Below the pieces are notes generated by a model. It did not search any database. It saw only the letters and a program-made list of their open reading frames with translations, and was not told where the DNA came from. From assembly GCA_965219565.1 (NCBI GenBank), contig OZ244780.1, positions 2,294,001 to 2,358,000 on the forward strand: DNA of 64,000 bases, written 5' to 3'. Each line of letters begins with the position of its first letter. Positions within the stretch are counted from its first letter, which is position 1. Positions 34,063 through 41,643 of this stretch are shown here, one piece after another. Made by a program: the position numbers and the translations under genes. This DNA comes from DAOUJI01 sp965219565 (GTDB lineage Bacteria > Chloroflexota > Dehalococcoidia > Lucifugimonadales > JAGWBF01).

Positions 34063-34881
34063 GTGGGGTCTTCCGGCCTCATCACCCTTACCACCGATTT
34101 CGGGGCGTCCGACAACTACGTCGGAGTGATGAAGGGTGTGATTCTTGGAATCAACCCCGCCGCGTCCATCGTAGACATTTCCCATCAAGTCTCGCCCCAG
34201 GATGTACTGCAAGGCGCCTTCGTGCTGGGAACCGGCATCAAATACTTTCCAAGGGGAACCATACACATCGGCGTGGTGGACCCGGGAGTAGGCTCCTCGC
34301 GGGACGCCTTGGTCCTGACCGGACCAGACGGCCATTTCGTGGGGCCGGACAACGGCATTTTCAGCCTGGCAGTGGGAGAGGACTCCGAGGGCTTGGCCAC
34401 CGGCAGACGCCCCTTGCCGAAGGGATGGACGGCCCGCCGCATCACAAACTCCAAGCACATGCTGGAGCACGTCAGCGCCACCTTCCACGGGCGGGACGTA
34501 TTCGCTCCAGTGGCGGCTCACCTATCGCTGGGAGCCCCTCCAGAGGACCTAGGGCCGGAGGTCTACGAAATCATGCGACTTCCGTTCCCTGCCCCCGTTG
34601 AGCACGACGGCGGCCTGCTGGGCCAGGTGGTCTACGTAGACAGGTTCGGAAACCTGGTGACCAACATAGGCGATAAGGACCTGTCCGATTGGGGGCAAGT
34701 CCGTGTCGAGATATGCGGCAGGATGATAGACTGGCTCTCGCGATACTATGCCCAAGGGGGCAGTCTGGCGGCGCTGATAGGGAGCGCCGGTTATTTGGAA
34801 GTCGCCGTGAAGAACGGCAGCGCCGCCGAGGAGTTGAAGGCGGGCGTCGGGACGCCTGTGAGTGTGAGCGTTTCGGCCTGA
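34063..34881 (+). CDS. SAM hydrolase/SAM-dependent halogenase (DUF62) family protein
   Basis: This is a 272-residue member of the family that includes fluorinase, chlorinase and the more common SAM hydroxide adenosyltransferase. Visible motifs are LTTDFGASDNYVGVMKG, DISHQVSPQDV, HIGVVDPGVGSSR and GPDNGIFS in the N-terminal domain, and DRFGNLVTNI in the C-terminal one. The usual bacterial members hydrolyse S-adenosylmethionine to adenosine and methionine; halide use is not suggested by context. It starts with GTG, 16 bases after secG. Confidence 0.9.
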   Translation: MGSSGLITLTTDFGASDNYVGVMKGVILGINPAASIVDISHQVSPQDVLQGAFVLGTGIKYFPRGTIHIGVVDPGVGSSRDALVLTGPDGHFVGPDNGIFSLAVGEDSEGLATGRRPLPKGWTARRITNSKHMLEHVSATFHGRDVFAPVAAHLSLGAPPEDLGPEVYEIMRLPFPAPVEHDGGLLGQVVYVDRFGNLVTNIGDKDLSDWGQVRVEICGRMIDWLSRYYAQGGSLAALIGSAGYLEVAVKNGSAAEELKAGVGTPVSVSVSA

Positions 34882-35050
34882 CGTTGACAAGGATCGCATG
34901 ACGAAAAGCGTAAATCACGGGCTCCTGGCAGCTTTCTACCCATTTCTACGCTGTGGTATTCTTACCTCACCGCCAACCCACCCAAGTCGGCCCTGATGCT
35001 GGAATAGCCATCCAGGAACACTGGCAGGAGTACAAAATACGCTTTAACTC

Positions 35051-35917
35051 ATGTTTAGACCTGTCTCTAGAATAGGCCAGGGCCTTGTACACATGCGCAC
35101 GGCCACCCTCGTTTCCGGCGCCCTGGGGCTGGTGGCCGGACTGGTCGTGGCCGTCCTCATATCGATCCCATTGTTCAACCTGGAAGGCTGGATGTCCTGG
35201 GGAGTCCCACTGGCCGTCAGCGCATCGCTAGGGCTTCTGGGGCTGCTGATAGGGGTGGCCCGGTCAAGCGACATTCCCGGAGTGTTCCAATCCGGCGCTG
35301 ACAGTGAGCAGTCTGGAGGGTCGGGTCAAATCCTGGTGGACACCAGCGCCATAATCGACGGCAGGATTGCCGATCTGGGCCTAACCGGATTCATACAGGG
35401 AAAACTCATCATCCCTTCATTCGTTCTAGACGAGCTCCGCCACATAGCCGACTCTGCAGACGCCATGCGACGGACACGGGGCCGTCGCGGCCTTGAAGTT
35501 CTGGGCAAGCTGCGGAGAGAAACATCGATACCTATCCAAGTCATGGACGCGGCCCTCTCACCAGGCACAGACGTGGACGGCCAGTTAGTCAAAATGGCCA
35601 AGAGCATGGACTCCCCAATATTGACCACCGACTTCAACCTCAACAGGGTCGCCGAAGTGCAGGGAATTCAGGTGCTCAACGTGAACGAGTTGGCCAACGC
35701 ACTGAGACCCGCCGTCCTCCCTGGCGAAGACCTGAGCGTCAACATCGTGCAGGAAGGCAAGGAGATGGGCCAGGGAGTCGCTTTCATGGACGACGGCACA
35801 ATGGTAGTCGTGGAAGGCGGGCGGAGATACATCAACAGCCTCCAGGATGTTACGGTGACTAGAGTCCTCCAGACGGCGGCTGGACGCATCATATTCGCCA
35901 GCCCCAAGGCCGGGTAG
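35051..35917 (+). CDS. PIN/TRAM domain membrane-anchored protein (YacL family)
   Basis: This 288-residue protein has two N-terminal membrane helices (about residues 18-40 and 48-66), then a PIN nuclease domain beginning ILVDTSAIIDGRIADL, with acidic residues in LDELRHIAD, DGQLVKMAKS and ILTTDFNLNRVA, and a TRAM domain at the end (EGKEMGQGVAFMDDGTMVVVEGG). The layout is that of YacL-type proteins found next to ispD in many bacteria. An internal ATG at 35093 (MRTATLVSG) is an alternative start. The 169 bases before it show no clear gene or promoter. Confidence 0.9.
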   Translation: MFRPVSRIGQGLVHMRTATLVSGALGLVAGLVVAVLISIPLFNLEGWMSWGVPLAVSASLGLLGLLIGVARSSDIPGVFQSGADSEQSGGSGQILVDTSAIIDGRIADLGLTGFIQGKLIIPSFVLDELRHIADSADAMRRTRGRRGLEVLGKLRRETSIPIQVMDAALSPGTDVDGQLVKMAKSMDSPILTTDFNLNRVAEVQGIQVLNVNELANALRPAVLPGEDLSVNIVQEGKEMGQGVAFMDDGTMVVVEGGRRYINSLQDVTVTRVLQTAAGRIIFASPKAG

Positions 35918-35919
35918 GA

Positions 35920-36666
35920 TTGGCCGGCCGACGGGAACAGCCTGCCGACGGAGCCGTAGCTGTGATATTGGCGGCAGCCGGCGAAAGCAGGCGGATGTCC
36001 GGCGTTGACAAGATTTTCACTCCCATCATCGGCATCCCTCTCATCGCGCACACCATCAACGCGTTCGAAGAAATGACGTGCGTCGGCTCCATCACCCTGG
36101 TCTTGTCCGAAAGCTCATTGGATGCCGGCAAGTCTCTGGCCAGAGACAATGGATGGTCAAAGCTGACCCCCGACCGTGTATGCAAGGGCGGCGCACGGCG
36201 TCAGGACTCGGTGCGGAAGGGACTGGAGAACGCCGAGGCTATGGGATGCCGGTGGGCGGCGGTCCACGACGGCGCCCGGCCCTGTATCTCTTCCGACGTG
36301 ATGGAGCGGGCGTTGGAGGCAGTTCAGGAGACTGGCGCAGCCATCGCTGCAGTCCCCGCCAAGGACACCATAAAGACGGTGTCGCCGGACCACTTCGTCG
36401 AGAATACCCCTCCCCGCGAGAGCCTGTGGATGGTCCAGACGCCCCAGGTTTTCGACTTCGGCCTGCTGATTGAAGCCCATGACTCTTGCCCGCCTGACGT
36501 CACCGTCACTGACGACGCCGCCTTGGTGGAGAGAATCGGCGGAGCCGTGAAGGTTTTCATGGGCGCCTATGAAAATCTTAAAGTCACCACTCCGGAAGAT
36601 ATGGCCGTGGCGGAAACATTCTTACGGGCAAGCCTCGCCCAACGCGTTGTCAATGGCCCGGTCTAG
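35920..36666 (+). CDS. ispD: 2-C-methyl-D-erythritol 4-phosphate cytidylyltransferase
   Basis: This 248-residue nucleotidyltransferase joins CTP to methylerythritol phosphate in the non-mevalonate isoprenoid pathway. It has the glycine-rich VILAAAGESRRMSGVDKIF, VHDGARPCIS, AVPAKDTIK and WMVQTPQVF motifs. It starts with TTG two bases after the PIN/TRAM gene and overlaps ispF by 14 bases. Downstream are ispF and cysS, the usual order. Confidence 0.96.
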   Translation: MAGRREQPADGAVAVILAAAGESRRMSGVDKIFTPIIGIPLIAHTINAFEEMTCVGSITLVLSESSLDAGKSLARDNGWSKLTPDRVCKGGARRQDSVRKGLENAEAMGCRWAAVHDGARPCISSDVMERALEAVQETGAAIAAVPAKDTIKTVSPDHFVENTPPRESLWMVQTPQVFDFGLLIEAHDSCPPDVTVTDDAALVERIGGAVKVFMGAYENLKVTTPEDMAVAETFLRASLAQRVVNGPV

Positions 36667-37156
36667 GGTAGGATTCGGATTCGACGCCCATCCCCTCGTA
36701 GAGGGGCGGGCTTTAATCATTGGCGGGGTTGAAGTCCCTTTCGACAAGGGACTCTCCGGCCACAGCGACGGAGACGTCCTGGCCCACGCCATAATGGATG
36801 CCCTTTTCGGAGCCGCCGCCCTTGGCGACAAGGGGACCCACTTTCCATCCAGCGACGAATCGTTGAAGGGAATATCGTCCCTGAAGCTCCTTTCCCAGAC
36901 GGCGGAGCTTGTCCATCTGGCCGGTTGGCGCATCATCAACGTGGATGCTACAATACTCGCTCAGAGGCCCAGGCTGGGGCCTCTTGTTTTCGAAATGAGC
37001 GCCAGAATCAGCGGTTCCCTGTCTATTCCCGAGGCCGACGTGAGCATCAAGCCCACCACCACGGACCATCTTGGTTTTGTGGGACGGGAAGAGGGAATGG
37101 CGGCTTACGCCGTGGCCCTGCTGGAAGAGGCCGCCTCCCCGGAGGATGCTCGGTGA
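36653..37156 (+). CDS. ispF: 2-C-methyl-D-erythritol 2,4-cyclodiphosphate synthase
   Basis: This 167-residue enzyme makes the cyclic diphosphate of the isoprenoid pathway. It has VGFGFDAHPLVEGRALIIGG (zinc ligands Asp and His), the GHSDGDVLAHAIMDAL motif and TTTDHLGFVGREEG near the end. The ATG overlaps the ispD stop region, and its own stop overlaps the cysS start (GTGA). Confidence 0.96.
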   Translation: MARSRVGFGFDAHPLVEGRALIIGGVEVPFDKGLSGHSDGDVLAHAIMDALFGAAALGDKGTHFPSSDESLKGISSLKLLSQTAELVHLAGWRIINVDATILAQRPRLGPLVFEMSARISGSLSIPEADVSIKPTTTDHLGFVGREEGMAAYAVALLEEAASPEDAR

Positions 37157-38511
37157 AGCTCTTCAACACCCAGAGCGGCATAGAAGAGGAGTTCTCACCA
37201 GCGGGCGACACCGTCAAGATGTACGTCTGCGGCATCACGCCCTACGCTCCGGCCCACATGGGCCACGCCATGAGCTACGTCATATTCGACACGCTGCGCC
37301 GGTACCTTGAGTACAAGGGTTATAAGGTGGAGCACGTCCAGAACTTCACGGACATCGACGACAAGATAATACAGAAGTCGGAACAAGAGGGAATCGACTT
37401 CGAGTCCTTGGTGGAAACCCACATCCAGGACTTCATGGACAGCATGGAGTCCCTCAACGTTCAGAAGGCCCACGTATACCCCCGCGCCACCCGAGAGATA
37501 CCCCGTATGATCGACATCATCGGCTCCCTGATTGACAAGGGCTACGCCTACGCCGCCGCTGGGGACGTCTATTTCAGAGTGGCCAAGGCCGAAGGGTACG
37601 GCTCCCTCAGTCACCGCAGCCTGGACGGAATGTTGTCGGGCGCCAGGGTCGAGCCGGGCGAGGGAAAGGAAGACCCCATGGACTTCGCCCTCTGGAAGGG
37701 GGCCAAGCCGGGCGAACCTTCCTGGGAAAGCCCTTGGGGGCCGGGACGGCCGGGCTGGCACATCGAATGCACCGCCATGTCGATAGAGTACCTGGGAGAG
37801 ACTTTGGACATTCATGGAGGGGGACAGGACTTGGTCTTTCCCCACCACGAAAATGAGGCCGCCCAGAGCGAGTCGTACACCGGCGTCAGGCCCTTCGCAA
37901 GGTTCTGGGTGCACAACGGGCTGCTGCAAATGGGCGATGACAAGATGAGCAAGTCCGTTGGGAACCTTGTGTCGCTGGACGACGGACTCAAGGCCCACTC
38001 CCCCGACGCCATACGCATCACCTTCCTCAGTTCCTCCTACCGGCGCCCGGTCAACTACACTGAAGAAACCGTAGCCTCCAACGAACGGGCTGCTGAACGG
38101 CTCAGGATAGCCGTGGAACCTGCAGCGGACAGCGGCGATGTCCTCGACCCCTCGTCGTTTAAGGACCGCTTCATCGAAGCGATGGAAGCTGACCTGAACA
38201 CCCCACAAGCCTTGGCCGTCCTGTTCGACATGGCACGGGAAATAAACAGGGGCAAGGAGTCGGACTCCAACGTCTCGGAGGCTCAGGGATGCTTAAGAGA
38301 GTTGGGGGAAACGCTTGGGCTCACCTTCCGCAAGGCTGAATCGGCCGGCGAAAACGATATCGCACCCTTCGTCGACCTGCTGCTGCAGGTGCGCACAGAG
38401 CTGCGAGCGGAGAAGCAGTACGGCATGGCCGACTCCATACGGGACCGTCTGACTCAACTGGGGGTTGTGTTGGAAGACACCGCCCAGGGAACCCGCTGGA
38501 AGTACGGCTGA
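37153..38511 (+). CDS. cysS: Cysteinyl-tRNA synthetase
   Basis: This 452-residue class I synthetase charges tRNA(Cys). It starts with GTG overlapping the ispF stop and has the zinc Cys in MYVCGITPYAPAHMGHA (with HIGH-like HMGH), FTDIDDKII, HIECTAMSIEYLG and KMSKSVGNLV. The coding frame is open upstream, but the protein's conserved start is KLFNTQSGIEEEF, so the GTG is preferred. It is translationally coupled to ispF. Confidence 0.96.
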   Translation: MKLFNTQSGIEEEFSPAGDTVKMYVCGITPYAPAHMGHAMSYVIFDTLRRYLEYKGYKVEHVQNFTDIDDKIIQKSEQEGIDFESLVETHIQDFMDSMESLNVQKAHVYPRATREIPRMIDIIGSLIDKGYAYAAAGDVYFRVAKAEGYGSLSHRSLDGMLSGARVEPGEGKEDPMDFALWKGAKPGEPSWESPWGPGRPGWHIECTAMSIEYLGETLDIHGGGQDLVFPHHENEAAQSESYTGVRPFARFWVHNGLLQMGDDKMSKSVGNLVSLDDGLKAHSPDAIRITFLSSSYRRPVNYTEETVASNERAAERLRIAVEPAADSGDVLDPSSFKDRFIEAMEADLNTPQALAVLFDMAREINRGKESDSNVSEAQGCLRELGETLGLTFRKAESAGENDIAPFVDLLLQVRTELRAEKQYGMADSIRDRLTQLGVVLEDTAQGTRWKYG

Positions 38512-38565
38512 TGCCCTCGGCGGCTAGTCTGCTTGGGCGCCACGCCCGCAGCCATACCCAATGCC

Positions 38566-39966
38566 ATGATTAGCTCCGAGTTTCTGGAGCGGCTAATCGA
38601 TGTCTGCGGCCGGGACAACGTTTCGGTGGACCCGGCTGACCTGGACCGCTACTCCTGCGATGCCCTGACGCCCCATCGTGTCTTTCACGACGCCGACATT
38701 CTCAACGCCATTGCCTGGGCCGTGGTGAAACCAGGCTCCGCCGATAAGGTGTCCCAAGTCATGCGGCTGGCGTGCGACTACGAAGTCCCCGTTGTTCCCC
38801 ACGGAGGTGGAACTGGTGTCATGGGCGCGGCCATCCCCGTCCAGGGAGGCGTCATTCTGGACCTGAAGGGCCTCGACCGCGTCATCTCCGTCAATGCGGA
38901 GGACATGACCGTCGTCGTCGAGTCGGGAGCCATACTCGCGGACGTAAACGCCGCCCTGGAAGCCTATGGCCTGATGCTGGGACACGACCCTTGGAGCGTC
39001 CCCATAGCCACCGTGGGCGGCGCCATCTCCACCAACGGGGTCGGCTATCTTGCCGCGGCCCACGGCCCCATGGGACGCCAAGTGGCGGCTCTGGAGGTCG
39101 TGCTTCCCACCGGCGAGATGCTGACCACAAGGCCCGTTCCCAAGTCCTCGTCCGGCCCCAACCTGAACCACCTGTTCATAGGCTCGGAAGGGAATTTCGG
39201 AGTAATCACCAAGGCTACGCTGCACGTCTTCAGAGTCCCGGAAGAACGCTCCTTTTACGCCTTGGAGTTTCCGTCCTTCGACTCCGGGTTCAACGCCGTC
39301 GTGGAATGTTTGGCCCTTGGCATCAGGCCCTCTTTGGTGGACTTGTCGGAGGAATCGGACCATCGGGTGCACCTCTACCTGATGCACGAGGGGTTCAAAG
39401 AAGGGGTCGAGGCCCAGTCCAGACGGTGCCTGGAGGTGTGCAAAAGCTACGGCGGTGTGGACCTCGGCCCGGACCGCACCTTGGACTACTGGAACCAACG
39501 CCATTGGTCGGGGCTATCGTACAAACAGGAGATGCTGGGCCAACCCAGAAAAGTCAGGTGGGAACGCAGATGGAGGTCGTTCGACTATCTCCACGTGGCG
39601 CTTCCCATATCCAAAGTGCTGGAGTACCGGCGGATATGCGAGGGAATCCTGGAGGAGAACGGCCTGAAGGCCGTCGAGTACGCGATATGGGGCCAGCCTG
39701 AGCTCTTCTCGATGCTTATCGTCCCCGCTAACGACGCAGACATGCGGGAAACCCGAACGACCCCGGCTCCCGGCATGGGAGAGACGGTGGACCGTATACT
39801 GCGCCTGGCCCAGGACATGGGCGGCTCTATGGAGTATTGCCACGGAGTGGGGGTCAAGCTGGCCCACCTGCTTCCCAGGGAGATGGAAGGCGGATACGAG
39901 GCGGCGACGGCCATAAAGAAGGCGCTGGATCCCCATTCCATTATGAACCCCGGCAAACTGTTCTAG
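38566..39966 (+). CDS. FAD-binding oxidoreductase (glycolate oxidase GlcD-like)
   Basis: This flavoprotein of about 466 residues has the FAD_binding_4 region with VVPHGGGTGVMGAAIPVQGG and DPWSVPIATVGGAISTNGVGY, and a C-terminal FAD oxidase domain ending HSIMNPGKLF. It is like the GlcD subunit of glycolate oxidase, D-lactate dehydrogenase and alkyldihydroxyacetonephosphate synthase. No GlcE/GlcF partners follow. The start is uncertain: ATG at 38566 is used, with TTG at 38533 possible; neither has a good ribosome-binding site. Confidence 0.87.
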   Translation: MISSEFLERLIDVCGRDNVSVDPADLDRYSCDALTPHRVFHDADILNAIAWAVVKPGSADKVSQVMRLACDYEVPVVPHGGGTGVMGAAIPVQGGVILDLKGLDRVISVNAEDMTVVVESGAILADVNAALEAYGLMLGHDPWSVPIATVGGAISTNGVGYLAAAHGPMGRQVAALEVVLPTGEMLTTRPVPKSSSGPNLNHLFIGSEGNFGVITKATLHVFRVPEERSFYALEFPSFDSGFNAVVECLALGIRPSLVDLSEESDHRVHLYLMHEGFKEGVEAQSRRCLEVCKSYGGVDLGPDRTLDYWNQRHWSGLSYKQEMLGQPRKVRWERRWRSFDYLHVALPISKVLEYRRICEGILEENGLKAVEYAIWGQPELFSMLIVPANDADMRETRTTPAPGMGETVDRILRLAQDMGGSMEYCHGVGVKLAHLLPREMEGGYEAATAIKKALDPHSIMNPGKLF

Positions 39967-40005
39967 TCCTAGCCAGTATCGACCTGCCTGGATGAAGACA
40001 ACGGC

Positions 40006-40371
40006 ATGAGGACCAACTGGCAAAAGGTGCAAATCAGCCAGGAGATATTGTCGGGAGGTCCGGGCTACCGCATCACAAGCCGCCACGGGGCCTACATCTC
40101 CTGTGTAGCGACCTCTATGGAGTTCAAGCCGCCCGGGTACCTGGCTGATTGCTGGCGGAAGGTAGTCAATGAGGAGGGCAACACCGTCGGCCTCAAGGTC
40201 TACATTCGAACGGGCGCCTTCCCGAACAACCGGCCCTTCCGCCGCCCAACTATATGGCGCTCCCTTCGCCAGGGCATACGGCGGTTACATTGGCGGCTCA
40301 TGCATTGGAGGGCACTACGACGGAACCACTCCCGCTTCCTGATGCTGGCGGAGCCGCCCTATGAGGAGTGA
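40006..40371 (+). CDS. Hypothetical protein with basic Trp/Arg-rich C-terminus
   Basis: This possible 121-residue protein starts 39 bases after the GlcD-like gene on the same strand. The first 70 residues look like a compact beta-rich domain (YRITSRHGAYISCVATSMEF, GNTVGLKVYIRTG). The last 45 are very basic with many Trp and Arg (RRPTIWRSLRQGIRRLHW), which could bind nucleic acid or membrane. I recognise no family, and the ribosome-binding site is weak. Confidence 0.45.
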   Translation: MRTNWQKVQISQEILSGGPGYRITSRHGAYISCVATSMEFKPPGYLADCWRKVVNEEGNTVGLKVYIRTGAFPNNRPFRRPTIWRSLRQGIRRLHWRLMHWRALRRNHSRFLMLAEPPYEE

Positions 40372-40663
40372 ACTACAGTCGCCCACGACAGGATTGCGTT
40401 GTTGCGTGGAAGAGTGGAGGAAAGATCACGACTTATCGACATAGATACCTGGATCGTCTCCCGGAAATCGTGGGTCGTGAGTCCACCGCGTTACGCCATT
40501 GCAGTGGCCAAGAAACACTAGTTCGTCTTGCCTTATATACTGACCTAGAAACACATCATTAGTTTCTGACAGTCGAGGAGGGGCATAGGTTGATGCAGGC
40601 CCTCGGCAAATCACGCGGCGAAGCTGAGAGACCGCCCTTATAGTGATTTGCGATAGAATTTCC
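40372..40663. other. Gap without a supported gene
   Basis: This stretch has lower GC than its neighbours, with AT-rich words such as TTATATACTGACC. Short reading frames on both strands look random and have no ribosome-binding sites. I see no convincing promoter, terminator or repeat. Confidence 0.5.
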
Positions 40664-41548
40664 CTAACTTTCAATCCCCTGGATAAACGAAGCCGCCAAC
40701 TTGTTGAACTCGTCGGGCTGTTCAAGCATCGGCCAATGCCCAGCGTTGGGGATCACGTGGATTGGGCCGACGGAGCGGCCCTCGAGAGCGTGTTGGGCGT
40801 GGGACACCAGCAATATACGGTCTTCTCGGCCCCAGATGAACAAGACGGGCTTGGCCAGGCCCGACAAGGCTGTCAGCGCCACCAATTCCCGTTTCAACCC
40901 CCGGATGGTTATGCCCGACCTGATGGACTCCAGCATCGCCCGCTTGACTTCGGGTTTGTGACGCACGTCCATAAGATCATCCAGCAAACGCACGTACTCG
41001 GGCCTCGTCTGGTGGAAGATGCTCTTGACCATGCTGCGCCCGCTCAACATCGGCGGCGAATGGAGCAACTCTCCCAACCCGGGAAGGGTGGACAGGCGTA
41101 GGAACCAGGGCATGTTCCGGTCCAGGCCAGCGGTGTCGACCAACATCAGACCGCTGACGCGGTCCGGGTAGTTTACGGCGCACCAGGAAGCCACCAAGCC
41201 TCCGGCGGAGTTGCCCACCAGAACGGCCCGACTTAGCCTCAGGGCGTCCATCAATGACACCAGGAAGTGGCCGCCGGCCATCGAGTCATATAGGAGCCCG
41301 AAGGGCTTGTCGGACTTTCCGTGTCCGGGTAGGTCCACGGCGTACACGGCGCCGACCTCTGACAGCGGTCCAATGTTCTCAGCCCAAACGGCGAGGGAGG
41401 CGCCCAAACCGTGCAGCAAAATCACGGCTGGACCCTCCCCAGCAGATAAGTACCTTACGCGTACGCTGTCCGGCGCCCACGTCCTAGAGGGATCTTTGGA
41501 CCAAAGCTGGCCTGCCGGTACGTCTATGTATCGGTCTGCGTACTCCAC
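40664..41548 (-). CDS. Alpha/beta fold hydrolase (MhpC-like)
   Basis: This is a 294-residue alpha/beta hydrolase. It has the oxyanion LLHGLGASLAVWAEN, the nucleophile elbow GNSAGGL (Ser), the acid in WGREDRILLV (Asp) and the base in IPNAGHWPMLEQP (His). The pattern with VDLPGHGKSDKP resembles meta-cleavage-product hydrolases and epoxide or haloalkane dehalogenase relatives, though the substrate is unknown. It starts with GTG at 41548. It is followed by no other gene on its strand within 290 bases. Confidence 0.88.
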   Translation of the reverse strand: MEYADRYIDVPAGQLWSKDPSRTWAPDSVRVRYLSAGEGPAVILLHGLGASLAVWAENIGPLSEVGAVYAVDLPGHGKSDKPFGLLYDSMAGGHFLVSLMDALRLSRAVLVGNSAGGLVASWCAVNYPDRVSGLMLVDTAGLDRNMPWFLRLSTLPGLGELLHSPPMLSGRSMVKSIFHQTRPEYVRLLDDLMDVRHKPEVKRAMLESIRSGITIRGLKRELVALTALSGLAKPVLFIWGREDRILLVSHAQHALEGRSVGPIHVIPNAGHWPMLEQPDEFNKLAASFIQGIES

Positions 41549-41582
41549 CTTCAGCTAAACGCTTGAACTCGCTTGCATTCTT

Positions 41583-41610
41583 GTCCCAGAACCCCGGTCC
41601 CAGAACCCCG
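41583..41610. repeat. Tandem duplication of a 14-base unit
   Basis: The unit GTCCCAGAACCCCG occurs twice head to tail between the alpha/beta hydrolase and clpC. It is GC-rich and lies just after the clpC stop on its strand. No function is evident. Confidence 0.6.
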
Positions 41611-41643
41611 GAGTGACTTTTGGTCCGCCTCTTGGCCACCCGC

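Noticed and set aside
37195..38208. Minus-strand frame of 337 codons opposite cysS
   Set aside because: Val/His-rich antisense translation of a clear cysteinyl-tRNA synthetase.
41583..41610. Possible CRISPR-like repeat
   Set aside because: Only two directly adjacent 14-base units with no spacers; it is a simple tandem duplication.
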